In this document: positions 8,549 through 17,257 of the stretch, piece by piece
Layout of the letters: each line of letters opens with the position of its first letter
Position numbering within the stretch: the stretch's first letter is position 1
Assembly (NCBI GenBank): GCA_016875925.1
Contig: VGOO01000003.1
Coordinates: 1 to 35,796 of the forward strand
Direction: 5' to 3'
DNA from: Chloroflexota bacterium
GTDB lineage: Bacteria; Chloroflexota; Dehalococcoidia; GIF9; UBA5629
DNA length: 35,796 nucleotides
Notes under the pieces: model-generated
What the model was told of the DNA's origin: nothing
The model's input: only the letters and a program-made list of their open reading frames with translations
The model's database searches: none
Translations under genes and position numbers: made by a program

Positions 8549-11500
8549 ATGCGCAGATTTAAAACAGGGTTACTTCACAAACCCGATAGAATTCACCGAA
8601 AGAGGCAGGTTCTTAAACCCGCCAGCCATCTCCAACAGCTCGTACTAACCTTGGCTTTATTCATAGCTGTCTGCCTTAGCCTCTTTCCTGCTTCAAACTC
8701 AGCCCAGGCTGACACTCTAAAGTGGACCGTGGTTGACACACCCAGCGCCCAAAATAACATTGTCCTAAGCCCATCCGAGGTCAATGCCATCGCCATCGAC
8801 CGTGATGGCAGAACCTTCTACGCTATCGATATACCCAACGGCAAGGTATTTAAATCAGTCAACAGTGGTATTGGATGGGATAATATCACGACGATTTTGA
8901 CCAACGCCGGCGCCGTTATGCCGGCCTGGCACATAGCACTAGCACCGGATAATCCCAACTTCGTAGCCATAGTAACCAGCACCGCCGCTGCGCCCAGAAG
9001 GGTTTTTGTCTCGGTCGACGGGGGTAACAATTGGCATGACACCAACTGCACAGCCACCAGCAACATCAGCGCACTTGACGTGTCACCAAATCGGAACGGC
9101 TACAACGTCATGGTTGGCACCAGAACCGGAGCCGGCAACGGTGATATACTCACTTACAGAGCCGTAGGCATGGACAACTGGGCATCCCAGGGATTTATCG
9201 GCGATGTTCTGTCAGCCAGGTTTTCGCCCAATTATGCCGCAGATGCTAGCCTGGTAATCGTTGCCGCTAGAGCCACCGGTACCACTATCAATCTTGGCAT
9301 TCACGACCCGGCCGCCAATACCACCAACTGGAGTACCTGGAGCCCAGTAGAGGTGACCACAGGAGGTGCCGGCACTTCACCAACCTCAGCCAACATTATA
9401 AGCGCCGACTTGGAACTCCCCATAGATTTTTCCGGTCAGGCTCCTTCCCTGCGCCGGTTCTACGTCAGCACTGACGCCCCTGTACCCAACGCCGGAATCT
9501 ATCGCTTCGATGATACCGCAGGCTACTTGCTCATGCCTGCCGCATCCACCAAGCGGATTTCCAGCATCGCCTATTTCGGCACCTATGCATCGGGCAAACT
9601 GCTGGCTGGAGAGGTTACAGGCAACCCAAACTCAGCGCAGGTCAATACCTGGTTCACCGATGCTCCTACCACCTGTCCTATCCCCTGCTGGTACCAGGCT
9701 AAGAAGCCACCCACCGGTGCCGCCGGCACAGATGCTTGTGCCAGCTCAGGCTACGGTAACGCCAAAGTCGCCTGGTCAGCCGATGGTTCAGTTGCCTATG
9801 CTGCTACCGCTAGTAGTCTTAGCCTGATTCCTGGTCCCAACTGGCACACTCCATACCTAACAGGAGAGGATTTTGATGAATCGGCATTTTCCATCAGCCG
9901 AGATAACGGTCAACTCTGGAACCAGCTAAGCCTGATAGATACAGGAATCAGTTTCCTCTCAGATGTAGCTGTTTCAGCTAACTCTGATACCCTGTACCTG
10001 GCATCCATCAACAGCCATGCTGGCTGCAACGGCTTTGACAGCCTGTGGCGAGGCCATGGCCAGTCCACCTACAAGACCTGGGAACGCGTGCTGTGCCTAA
10101 CCGCCACCACCAATTATACCCTCGTCAGGATGAACCAGGCTAAACCGCAGTCTGTTTTCCTGGGCATCTGTTCCACTGCTAACCTGTATGCATCGCTAGA
10201 TGGAGGCCAAAGCTGGCAAAATATCTTCCCCGGCATCAACGTAACTGACTTCGCAGTCTCACAGGGCAAGACAGCATTACAAATATACGTGCTGGAAAAC
10301 AACTATGTGTGCAGAGCTGAAGGCAGCTTCCAAGCCTGGCAATGGAAACAGAAAATGGACACCGGATTGGCAACAGGACATTCCATAAACGTCTCGCCCA
10401 ACGGCATCATCACCGTGGGCGATGCTGGCGAGGGTAAGGTAGCCTTCTCTGCAGACAATGGCAACCAGTTCATCAGCCTCCCCCCTGTGCCTGCGCCAGG
10501 TAACATTCACGCTGTCGCCGACCCCAGAATCACAAAATACATCGTCATTTACGCCGGCAGCGACAGCCCTGGTGGCAACATCGACGCATGGGTGGTCGGC
10601 GCCACTCAGAACTGGATAGATATGGGAGCGCCACAGCGAAGTACCTACGGGCTGGCTCAAGGCGGAACGCTATACGGCGCCTGGTCAAAAGGCGGGAACA
10701 GCGGAGTCAACCGCACGCTGAACCCTGAGTCCCTGGCAGCTACCTTTGTAGAATGGGATAACCTCACCGCTGGCCTACCCGCTGGCGTGGTCTTCACCAG
10801 AGAGCCATCATCGCTGAAAATATCAGGAAGCGTTGACCTCTGGGCCATCGATAACCGCCCATACACAGCTAACACCGGCAGACTCTGGGTTTTCTACGAT
10901 TGCTTCGGTGTTGGCCCCCAAATTACAACGCCGCCAAGCCGGGAATTGCTTTTGGCAGCCCCTACCCCAATAGCACCAGCAGCCAATGCCATCATGCCGA
11001 TAGACCATGACAAAGGCACTATCGCCGACATTGTATTCAGATGGAGACATCCTACTCAGGCACGAAAATATGAGCTGCTGGTGGCCAAAGACAAAGAGTT
11101 CAGCCAACTGGTTACTCAGCAGCCCATAATTCCGGACAGCCCGCTCATGCCCACCTGGACGCTATCCGCCAAGGAAATAGCGCTGGAACCCACCTCCACC
11201 TACTACTGGAAAGTGCGAGTCACGCGCGATGCCACCAGCGAACCCGCCGAAGGCCAGTGGTCAGAGATAATACCCTTCTCTATAGCCGCAGCGCCAGAGA
11301 AAGAGCTATCTGCCCCCGGTCCCGAGTTGCTCACGCCAGCCAACGGCGAAACTATGGTTAACCAATCACCATCCTTTACCTGGCAACCAGTAAGCGGGGC
11401 CAATAAATATGAACTCACCCTGGCTAAAGATAGAAACCTGAAACAGCCAATCATTAGAGCCCAGATCTCCGGGACAGCCTATCAATATGATGGGACATTA

Positions 11501-11734
11501 GAACCAGGCAGAAGCTACTCCTGGCAGGTGAAAGTGATTGAGCCCCTCGTCAGCCAGCCCAGTCCCCTGTTCAGCTTCACTGTGTCACCGGAGCCCGCCA
11601 AACCACAGCAGAAAACAGATGGCATACCACAGACGGTAAACATAGTTACCCTGCTCTGGATAGCCATACCACTTCTCATAGTCATAATTGCTATCATCTG
11701 GCTCATCGCAGCACGAAACCGCTCCTACCGCTGA
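8549..11734 (+). CDS. Secreted BNR/Asp-box propeller protein, second paralogue, membrane-anchored
   Basis: This 1061-residue paralogue of 2941-6252 has the same order: signal peptide (long basic n-region, then LVLTLALFIAVCLSLFP, cleavage near AQA-D), propeller with Asp boxes (SVDGGNNW, SRDNGQLW, SLDGGQSW), the CPIPCWY motif and downstream Cys loop, two Fn3-like modules (YELLVAKDKEF, YELTLAKDRNL), a C-terminal helix (LLWIAIPLLIVIIAIIWLIA) and RNRSYR. The two proteins align throughout (for example SPSLRR[YF]Y and GKLLAGEV), so they arose by duplication flanking the Ig-like gene. No clear SD precedes ATG 8549; it may be translated from an operon message. A structural or adhesive surface role is inferred from the family; no catalytic sialidase residues were identified. 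Confidence 0.83.
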   Translation: MRRFKTGLLHKPDRIHRKRQVLKPASHLQQLVLTLALFIAVCLSLFPASNSAQADTLKWTVVDTPSAQNNIVLSPSEVNAIAIDRDGRTFYAIDIPNGKVFKSVNSGIGWDNITTILTNAGAVMPAWHIALAPDNPNFVAIVTSTAAAPRRVFVSVDGGNNWHDTNCTATSNISALDVSPNRNGYNVMVGTRTGAGNGDILTYRAVGMDNWASQGFIGDVLSARFSPNYAADASLVIVAARATGTTINLGIHDPAANTTNWSTWSPVEVTTGGAGTSPTSANIISADLELPIDFSGQAPSLRRFYVSTDAPVPNAGIYRFDDTAGYLLMPAASTKRISSIAYFGTYASGKLLAGEVTGNPNSAQVNTWFTDAPTTCPIPCWYQAKKPPTGAAGTDACASSGYGNAKVAWSADGSVAYAATASSLSLIPGPNWHTPYLTGEDFDESAFSISRDNGQLWNQLSLIDTGISFLSDVAVSANSDTLYLASINSHAGCNGFDSLWRGHGQSTYKTWERVLCLTATTNYTLVRMNQAKPQSVFLGICSTANLYASLDGGQSWQNIFPGINVTDFAVSQGKTALQIYVLENNYVCRAEGSFQAWQWKQKMDTGLATGHSINVSPNGIITVGDAGEGKVAFSADNGNQFISLPPVPAPGNIHAVADPRITKYIVIYAGSDSPGGNIDAWVVGATQNWIDMGAPQRSTYGLAQGGTLYGAWSKGGNSGVNRTLNPESLAATFVEWDNLTAGLPAGVVFTREPSSLKISGSVDLWAIDNRPYTANTGRLWVFYDCFGVGPQITTPPSRELLLAAPTPIAPAANAIMPIDHDKGTIADIVFRWRHPTQARKYELLVAKDKEFSQLVTQQPIIPDSPLMPTWTLSAKEIALEPTSTYYWKVRVTRDATSEPAEGQWSEIIPFSIAAAPEKELSAPGPELLTPANGETMVNQSPSFTWQPVSGANKYELTLAKDRNLKQPIIRAQISGTAYQYDGTLEPGRSYSWQVKVIEPLVSQPSPLFSFTVSPEPAKPQQKTDGIPQTVNIVTLLWIAIPLLIVIIAIIWLIAARNRSYR

Positions 11735-11859
11735 TACCCCACCACTCCCACCAATTTTTCCTAGGTGGCACCTGCCCACAGGTGCATCATCCTGCGGTAC
11801 AAACCATTACGGTCACCTGTAGGCGAGTGACACGTAGGAATGGCCATCAGGGTCGTGCT

Positions 11860-11887
11860 ACTTGAAACTTGTGACTTGCAACTGTCA
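11860..11887 (+). repeat. Degenerate 7-bp tandem repeat (ACTTGNN)
   Basis: ACTTGAA, ACTTGTG, ACTTGCA and ACTGTCA follow one another head to tail. The reverse-complement version of the same heptad occurs at 32894-32921 after the third propeller paralogue. The rest of the 243-bp gap holds a short palindrome, GCACCTG-CCCA-CAGGTGC (11768-11785), with no T-tract. Confidence 0.5.
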
Positions 11888-11890
11888 TTT

Positions 11891-11919
11891 TTGCTTTCCA
11901 CTCCGATATGACATACAAT
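11891..11919 (+). promoter_or_regulatory. Predicted promoter for the MoxR/VWA pair
   Basis: TTGCTT (11891-11896) and TACAAT (11914-11919) have a 17-nt spacing and give a leader of about 50 nt, which contains CAGGAGA before ATG 11978. The -35 match is weak. Confidence 0.4.
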
Positions 11920-11977
11920 TAGCCACGGTGAAGTGGGTGCAAAACGAAGAGCAAATAACACAGGAGACAAATAACTC

Positions 11978-12835
11978 ATGAGAAATGACGGCTTTGACCA
12001 ATTCAAAGGCTCCCACGACTACGTAACTTCCGAACCGCTGCGAAACGCCGTAAACGTTTCCATAGCGCTGGGAAGACCACTGCTCGTTCGCGGCGAACCG
12101 GGAACTGGTAAGACACTCCTGGCGCACAGCATTGCCAAGGGTCTGGGCAAGAATCTCATAGTATGGAACATAAAATCCACCACCAAGGCTCAGGAAGGCC
12201 TTTACGTTTATGACACTGTACAAAGGTTGAACGATAGCCGCTTCGGCGACAAAGATGTCTCCAACATCAAGCACTATATCAAGCTGGGCAAACTGGGACA
12301 GGCGTTCACCTCCAAAGAACAGGACGTACTCCTCATCGACGAAATCGACAAGGCAGACCTGGAGTTTCCCAATGACTTGCTCAACGAGCTTGACGAAATG
12401 AGCTTCTACATACCAGAGACAAACGAGACCTTCAAGGCAATCCACCGTCCCATAGTAATCATCACCAGCAATGCCGAAAAGGAGCTTCCCGATGCCTTCC
12501 TCAGGCGCTGCATCTTCCACTACATCGAGTTCCCCGACCCATCCCTGATGGAGGAAATAGTCAGAGTGCATTACCCGGACCTAAAGAAAAGCCTGCTGGA
12601 ACAGGCCATGTCCGCCTTCTATTCCCTGCGCCAGATCGACCAGTTCCGCAAGAAACCATCCACCAGCGAGCTGATAGATTGGATCCACGCCATCCTGGCC
12701 AGCGGCATCGGCAGCATAGACCCCGCGAAAGAGTTGCCGTTCCTCAGCACTCTTATCAAGAAGGAATCGGACTATAACCTCTTCATGACTACCTACGCTA
12801 AGAGAAGACAACTCAAAGTATCAGAGACATCTTAG
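11978..12835 (+). CDS. MoxR-type AAA+ ATPase
   Basis: The 285-residue protein is a stand-alone AAA+ module. It has Walker A GEPGTGKT (Lys45), Walker B LLIDEIDKA, sensor-1-like IVIITSN, and an arginine-finger candidate in DAFLRRC. No signal peptide or membrane segment is present, so it is cytosolic. MoxR ATPases act as chaperones or activators and are usually encoded next to a VWA protein, as here: 12860-14026 follows 24 nt downstream. AGGAGA precedes the ATG at a slightly long 11-nt spacing. Better-known MoxR/CoxE-type pairs help insert metal centres or activate enzymes; no client enzyme is visible nearby, so the client is unknown. Confidence 0.9.
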   Translation: MRNDGFDQFKGSHDYVTSEPLRNAVNVSIALGRPLLVRGEPGTGKTLLAHSIAKGLGKNLIVWNIKSTTKAQEGLYVYDTVQRLNDSRFGDKDVSNIKHYIKLGKLGQAFTSKEQDVLLIDEIDKADLEFPNDLLNELDEMSFYIPETNETFKAIHRPIVIITSNAEKELPDAFLRRCIFHYIEFPDPSLMEEIVRVHYPDLKKSLLEQAMSAFYSLRQIDQFRKKPSTSELIDWIHAILASGIGSIDPAKELPFLSTLIKKESDYNLFMTTYAKRRQLKVSETS

Positions 12836-12859
12836 GTAACGCTATAGCCGAAGGGAAAC

Positions 12860-14026
12860 ATGTTCACCGATTTCTTCTATACCCTCAGGGAAAGAAGTGT
12901 CCCCGTCTCGCTCACCGAATGGATGGCACTGATGGAGGCACTCTCCAAGGGCTGCATCACCAACTTGGATGAATTCTACTACCTGGCACGCGCCATCCTG
13001 GTGAAAAGCGAAGCCTATTACGACCAGTATGACGTAGCCTTCCAGGAATGCTTCAAGGGCATCCAGGTCCCTCCGGAAATTACGGAACAGATTATGGAGT
13101 GGCTCAAAGACCCGTTCAATCGCTTACAGCTCAGCCCAGCGGAAATGGCCCTATTAGAAACCATGAGCCTCGATGAGCTGATAGAAGAGTTGGAGAAGAG
13201 GCTGCGAGAACAGGACGAGCAACACGATGGCGGAAATTACTGGATAGGCAGAGGCGGCACATCGCCCTTCGGGCATTCAGGCGCCCACCCCGCCGGCTTC
13301 AGGCTCGGAGGCTCTGGAGGTGGCAGGAGCGCCATGAAAATCGCCGAGGAGAGAAAGTTCCGCAACTACCGTCATGACTTAACCCTAGACGTACGCCAGA
13401 TCAAAGTAGCCTTGAGGCAGTTACGACAGTTAAACCGTATTGGTCCTGAAGAGCTAGACCTGGATGGCACCATAGATGCCACCTGCAAGAACGCCGGAGA
13501 ACTGGAGTTTATCTGGAAACGCAGCCGTAAGAACGCGGTGAAGCTGCTACTGCTGATGGACGTGGGAGGCTCAATGGAACCTTTCGCTCACCTCTGCAGC
13601 CTGCTCTTCTCCGCTGCCCATTCCAGCAGCCACTTCAAGGACTTCCAGTATTACTACTTCCACAACTGTGTTTATGATTATCTCTACAAAGATATTGAGC
13701 GCCGCGACAGAATAGGCATCGACCACGTGCTGCGCACCACTGAATCAGATTACAAGGTGGTGCTGGTCGGTGATGCCTGCATGGCATCATCGGAGTTGAT
13801 TGATTCTCTTGGCTCTATCTACTACTACGAACGCAACTACAGGCCAGGCATCGCCAGGCTAAAGCAAATAGCCCAGCACTTCACCCACTGCATCTGGCTC
13901 AATCCAGAATCCAAAAGCTACTGGAACCATCCTACCATCGCCGCCATTGCCAAGGTCTTCCCCATGTACGAGCTTACTATCGAAGGCCTGGGCCAGGCCG
14001 TCAAAAAGCTCATCGTTAAACGCTGA
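12860..14026 (+). CDS. VWA domain-containing protein (CoxE-like), partner of the MoxR ATPase
   Basis: The 388-residue cytosolic protein has an acidic helical N-terminal half, a Gly-rich linker around residues 130-155 (GSGGGRS), and a C-terminal VWA-like domain beginning near residue 225. The metal-ion-dependent adhesion site reads DVGGSM (Asp234), where the family usually has DVSGSM, so the first MIDAS serine is replaced by glycine. Further conserved-looking segments are FHNCVYDYLY and LVGDACMASSEL. It lies 24 nt after the MoxR gene and is certainly co-transcribed. The pair is expected to remodel or metallate a client protein. The function is known only at family level. Confidence 0.86.
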   Translation: MFTDFFYTLRERSVPVSLTEWMALMEALSKGCITNLDEFYYLARAILVKSEAYYDQYDVAFQECFKGIQVPPEITEQIMEWLKDPFNRLQLSPAEMALLETMSLDELIEELEKRLREQDEQHDGGNYWIGRGGTSPFGHSGAHPAGFRLGGSGGGRSAMKIAEERKFRNYRHDLTLDVRQIKVALRQLRQLNRIGPEELDLDGTIDATCKNAGELEFIWKRSRKNAVKLLLLMDVGGSMEPFAHLCSLLFSAAHSSSHFKDFQYYYFHNCVYDYLYKDIERRDRIGIDHVLRTTESDYKVVLVGDACMASSELIDSLGSIYYYERNYRPGIARLKQIAQHFTHCIWLNPESKSYWNHPTIAAIAKVFPMYELTIEGLGQAVKKLIVKR

Positions 14027-14071
14027 AGCCTATCGCCCCTCATTTCCACCACCTGCCTTGCTCAGCAACCC

Positions 14072-14103
14072 TTAATAATTCATTAACATTTTGGGGATAT
14101 ACT
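14072..14103 (+). promoter_or_regulatory. PhoP-box-like direct repeat and -10 element, site A
   Basis: TTAATA-ATTCA-TTAACA (14072-14088) is an 11-bp-phased direct repeat, followed after 9 nt by TATACT (14098-14103). It precedes the zinc-ribbon gene. The geometry is identical to sites B, C and D, and the spacer ATTCA is the same as in site D. Activator sites of OmpR-family regulators typically sit at this distance from the -10. Confidence 0.65.
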
Positions 14104-14185
14104 GTAAGTATAGGCTTGAATCTACAGCAGTGTGCCGTATGAAGGAAATTATGCGTTGATGGTCCTTACCAGGAGGATGACGGAT

Positions 14186-14458
14186 ATGCGGCAAATACAT
14201 TTCTGCCCTAATTGTGGTGTACCTGTTGCTTATGTCGGGAGATTTTGCGGCAACTGCGGTGGCAATTTGAACCAATGCCAGCGGCCGCCAATTTGTAATA
14301 ACACCAGCACAGTTCCCCAAGTGCAGCCCAAAACCTCCAAAGGCACCGCAACACCAATGCGTACTGAGATTCTCAAGCTGATGGCAAATCTGTTAGAAAA
14401 GCCCTCTAATACAACAAGAATCCCCAATAATCGAACTGGAACACCCTCTAAAAATTAA
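14186..14458 (+). CDS. Small zinc-ribbon protein
   Basis: I start at ATG 14186, 9 nt after AGGAGG; the ORF-track GTG start at 14132 lacks an SD. The 90-residue product begins with a zinc ribbon built from two knuckles, CPNCG and CGNCGG (about residues 7-27), followed by a Thr/Asn/Pro-rich, probably disordered tail with one helical patch (ILKLMANLLEK). There is no signal peptide or membrane segment. Its promoter carries site A, so it is probably co-regulated with the two-component system. The zinc-ribbon family is common and uninformative about function; it could be a nucleic-acid or protein adaptor. A fifth Cys pair (CQ...IC) lies just after the ribbon. Confidence 0.7.
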   Translation: MRQIHFCPNCGVPVAYVGRFCGNCGGNLNQCQRPPICNNTSTVPQVQPKTSKGTATPMRTEILKLMANLLEKPSNTTRIPNNRTGTPSKN

Positions 14459-14486
14459 CAGGATTTTAACATTGGCCTGTTATCAT
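14455..14486 (+). promoter_or_regulatory. PhoP-box-like direct repeat and -10 element, site B
   Basis: TTAACA-GGATT-TTAACA (14455-14471) has the 11-bp phase, with TATCAT (14481-14486) 9 nt downstream. The first half-site overlaps the stop codon of the zinc-ribbon gene. It drives the small secreted protein gene. Confidence 0.7.
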
Positions 14487-14525
14487 GAGGCTATACTGCA
14501 TATAAAGGAGGTAAGCAAGACGGAA

Positions 14526-14978
14526 ATGTGGCGAAGCAAAAAGTTCATTCTGGTCATGGTTTTGGCTGCTGTACTATTAGTTGGCAGCATCGGCGGCATA
14601 GCCTTTGCTGCTGACAACGGTGATAGCAACCAGCCCAAGGCTCGAAATGGAGCTATGCTGGACAAAGTTTGCGAAATCTACCAGCAAAAGACAGGAGTCG
14701 CTATCGACAAAGAAGTGCTGAAAGAGTCATTTGCCCAGGCCATGAGCGAGATGCGACCTCAGACTTCACCAGCGCGCACCGGGAAGGGCCCCGAAGCCAT
14801 GCAAGACCATCTCAAGAAACTGGTCGACGATGGCAAGATAACCCAGGAACAACTTGATGCGCTTAATAAATGGTGGGAATCAAGGCCTGACGTCCCGCTT
14901 GGCTTCGGCCCTGCCGCAGGTCCCGGTAAATTCCGTGGTATGGGTGGACCGTGTGTCCCACCTCCACCGGCAGAATAG
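14526..14978 (+). CDS. Small secreted protein of unknown function
   Basis: I choose ATG 14526 over the TTG at 14472 because the latter overlaps the promoter and AAAGGAGGT lies between them; the 14-nt gap from SD to ATG is long. The 150-residue product has a clean signal peptide (FILVMVLAAVLLVGSIGG, cleavage near AFA-AD). The mature part is a short helical domain with VCEIYQQKTGVAIDKE and LVDDGKITQEQLDALNKWW, then a Gly/Pro-rich tail ending in VPPPPAE. The GKITQEQ-type helix resembles DUF2680-like extracytoplasmic proteins, which I cannot confirm. It is preceded by site B, followed by a strong terminator, and lies directly upstream of the regulator/kinase operon. By analogy with CpxP/Spy-like accessories it could be a secreted modulator or stress product of that system. 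Confidence 0.75.
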   Translation: MWRSKKFILVMVLAAVLLVGSIGGIAFAADNGDSNQPKARNGAMLDKVCEIYQQKTGVAIDKEVLKESFAQAMSEMRPQTSPARTGKGPEAMQDHLKKLVDDGKITQEQLDALNKWWESRPDVPLGFGPAAGPGKFRGMGGPCVPPPPAE

Positions 14979-15017
14979 GAAACACACCTAGCACAGACAT
15001 ATCGAAGTCACCACAAC

Positions 15018-15053
15018 AAGAAAAGAGGGGGGAATAAGTCCCCCTCTTTTCTT
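15018..15053 (+). terminator. Strong Rho-independent terminator, likely bidirectional
   Basis: AAGAAAAGAGGGGG (15018-15031) pairs perfectly with CCCCCTCTTTTCTT (15040-15053) around an 8-nt loop. The A-rich and T-rich flanks allow termination on either strand. It isolates the secreted-protein gene from the regulator operon. Confidence 0.92.
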
Positions 15054-15092
15054 ATCACAACAACAGCAACAGGCTCATGAAATAGCCCGCCC

Positions 15093-15124
15093 TTAACATT
15101 TACTTAACATTTGCGGTATAACAT
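15093..15124 (+). promoter_or_regulatory. PhoP-box-like direct repeat upstream of the regulator operon, site C
   Basis: TTAACA-TTTAC-TTAACA (15093-15109) has the 11-bp phase; the surrounding repeat is CTTAACATTTA/CTTAACATTTG. Nine nt downstream is the weak hexamer TAACAT; alternative -10 elements are TATAAC (15117) and CATAAT (15122). It implies autoregulation. Confidence 0.65.
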
Positions 15125-15159
15125 AATAGGAGCCTGCACAATCACAAAGGTATACATAC

Positions 15160-15855
15160 ATGTCAGCTAACAGAGTACTTGTAGTTGATGACGACACCAA
15201 AACGGTGGACTTGGTCAAGCTCTACCTGAACCGAGACGGCTACCGAGTCTTCACCGCTCAGAATGGCATTGAGGCACTACGCTTGGCCAGGGAGAGTCAC
15301 CCCGACCTTATCGTCCTCGACCTTATGTTACCGGGCATTGACGGGCTTGAAATCTGCCGCAGGCTAAGGAACGAATCAGACGTGCCCATAATCATGCTCA
15401 CCGCCAGAACCACTGACGAAGACAAGCTGACAGGCTTGGACATGGGCACAGATGACTATGTAACCAAGCCATTCAGCCCCAAAGAGCTAGCCGCCAGGGT
15501 GCGGACAGTCCTGAGACGTCTCCCCGGAGAACGCGGTCCTAACGAGATCAGACATGGCGACATAGTGGTAAATTTCCCAAGACGGGAAGTATCACTTGCC
15601 GGCAGACCCCTGCACCTTACCACGATTGAATTCAAACTACTGGCAACTATGGCCAAGGAGCCTGGCAGAATTTTCAGCCGTGCCCAGCTTGTAGAAAAGG
15701 CCCTTGGCTACGACTTTGAAGGAAATGACCGAACAATCGATGTGCATATCCTCAACCTTCGCCGAAACCTCGAGCCAGACCCCAAGCGCCCAAAGTATAT
15801 TAAAACCGTGTACGGCGATGGCTACAAACTCGCTGAGATAGCAAATGATACATAG
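15160..15855 (+). CDS. OmpR/PhoB-family response regulator
   Basis: The 231-residue protein has a receiver domain (acidic VVDDD, phospho-acceptor Asp54 in VLDLMLPG, switch Thr in MLTART, conserved Lys in TKPFSP) and a C-terminal winged helix (about residues 130-228, with [15 protein letters not shown] and [16 protein letters not shown]). It overlaps the kinase gene by 11 nt, indicating a translationally coupled pair. The 11-bp-phased TTAACA repeats at four nearby promoters fit the tandem binding mode of this family and match the half-site published for Bacillus subtilis PhoP. I therefore infer that it controls its own operon, the two small genes upstream and the exporter downstream. AAAGG lies 9 nt before the ATG. 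Confidence 0.95.
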   Translation: MSANRVLVVDDDTKTVDLVKLYLNRDGYRVFTAQNGIEALRLARESHPDLIVLDLMLPGIDGLEICRRLRNESDVPIIMLTARTTDEDKLTGLDMGTDDYVTKPFSPKELAARVRTVLRRLPGERGPNEIRHGDIVVNFPRREVSLAGRPLHLTTIEFKLLATMAKEPGRIFSRAQLVEKALGYDFEGNDRTIDVHILNLRRNLEPDPKRPKYIKTVYGDGYKLAEIANDT

Positions 15856-17257
15856 CTTGCAATTTCGCCTTCTGGCAGCTTTTGCTCTTGTGATTCTAAT
15901 CACTATTAGCAGCATATTCTTCCTTATCAGCCAAGCCACCATAGCAGAAGTTCGCCAATTCGGAGAGAGGTTCGAACGCGCATATACTGGCAAGATGAGA
16001 GCCGACCTATCCCGTTACTACTCCACACAAGGAGGATGGGAAGGCATTCAACCTGTGGTAGAGCAATGGGGCGAATTATATAAGCAACGCATCATAGTAA
16101 CCGATATTACAGGCACGACAATTGCCGATTCCAAGAAAGAGCTAGTAGGCAAACCTTATTCTCCTGATTCACCTGGCATGCTAATACAAAGCCCCCGTAA
16201 GGGAGCAGAAGATACCGGCACTGGTACTGAGGGCTTCGGAAGACTGCTACAACCCCCCTGGGAGCGAGAAACGATAGGCATGCTCTATATTAGCCCGGGG
16301 CTTTTAGCAGATTCAGAGCGAGTTGCCCTGCAAATCATCTACAGCAAAATAGGCCGTTTCTTCCTCTGGGGAGGCTTGATAGCAGTTGGTATCGCTCTGG
16401 CAATAACGTTCTTCATGTCACGACGAATTCTCTCCCCGGTCAGAGCGCTCACCGCCGCTGCTCAAAGCCTGGGACGCGGCGATTTCTCCCAACGGGTACA
16501 AATCAAAGACAAGGGTGAGGTAGGGGAACTTACCAATGCCTTCAACTCCATGGCAAGCGACCTGGAGCGTGCCGAGTCATTGCGACGCAATATGGTAGCA
16601 GATGTAGCCCACGAGCTGAGAACCCCGCTTTCCAACTTGCGCGGCTATCTCGAGGCAGTTCACGACGGGATTATCAAACCAGATGTGGATACCATCCACT
16701 CCCTCAATGAAGAAGCAATGCTGCTATCACGGCTGGTCGACGACCTCCAGGAACTCAGCCTGGTTGAGGCAGACAAAATAAAGCCAACCCGCCAACCCGA
16801 ACAAATAGCTGACCTCATCAAACAGGCGATGGCAACGACACAATCTCAAGCTACAGCAAAGGGTCTATCTTTGACAGCAAACTTGCCTGACAACCTGCCA
16901 CCAGTCGATATCGACCAGCAACGAATCGCTCAGGTTCTGCACAATCTAATAGAAAATGCCATTGCCCACACCTCTGAAGGCGGTACCATTACAATCGATG
17001 CCAGGGAATGCCAGAACTGGGTCCAGGTAAGCGTCACCGACACCGGAGAAGGCATCCCGCCTGAGGACCTGCCTAATATCTTTGAGCGTTTCTACCGCGT
17101 GGACAAGTCCCGAGCCAGAGCCACCGGCGGTACCGGCCTAGGCCTTACCATCGCCAAGCGCTTGGTCGAAGTTCATGGCGGCAAAATCGAAGTTCAAAGC
17201 GAGCTGGGCAAAGGGAGCCGCTTTACGTTTACCATCCCTGTATTTGCCCAATCTTAA
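15845..17257 (+). CDS. Membrane sensor histidine kinase, partner of the OmpR-type regulator
   Basis: The 470-residue kinase has TM1 at about residues 9-29 ([16 protein letters not shown]) and an extracytoplasmic sensor of about 135 residues containing [17 protein letters not shown]2 ([19 protein letters not shown]) at about residues 173-195 is followed by a HAMP domain, a HisKA domain with [13 protein letters not shown], and HATPase_c with [22 protein letters not shown] and [12 protein letters not shown]. This is the PhoR/WalK/BaeS architecture without a PAS domain. The ATG overlaps the regulator's 3' end. The ligand cannot be read from the sequence; a role in envelope stress or phosphate sensing would each fit part of the context. 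Confidence 0.95.
   Translation: MIHSLQFRLLAAFALVILITISSIFFLISQATIAEVRQFGERFERAYTGKMRADLSRYYSTQGGWEGIQPVVEQWGELYKQRIIVTDITGTTIADSKKELVGKPYSPDSPGMLIQSPRKGAEDTGTGTEGFGRLLQPPWERETIGMLYISPGLLADSERVALQIIYSKIGRFFLWGGLIAVGIALAITFFMSRRILSPVRALTAAAQSLGRGDFSQRVQIKDKGEVGELTNAFNSMASDLERAESLRRNMVADVAHELRTPLSNLRGYLEAVHDGIIKPDVDTIHSLNEEAMLLSRLVDDLQELSLVEADKIKPTRQPEQIADLIKQAMATTQSQATAKGLSLTANLPDNLPPVDIDQQRIAQVLHNLIENAIAHTSEGGTITIDARECQNWVQVSVTDTGEGIPPEDLPNIFERFYRVDKSRARATGGTGLGLTIAKRLVEVHGGKIEVQSELGKGSRFTFTIPVFAQS

Noticed and set aside
11768-11785. GCACCTG-CCCA-CAGGTGC hairpin after the second propeller gene, considered as a terminator
   Set aside because: The stem is only 7 bp and no T-tract follows; more likely part of a degenerate intergenic repeat.
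11885-12571. 228-residue minus-strand ORF
   Set aside because: Antisense to the MoxR-type ATPase, which has clear Walker motifs; no SD or recognisable domain.
15960-15985. GGTTCGAACGC resembling a tRNA T-loop
   Set aside because: It lies inside the sensor kinase coding sequence and no cloverleaf can be drawn around it. No tRNA or rRNA gene was recognised in the window.
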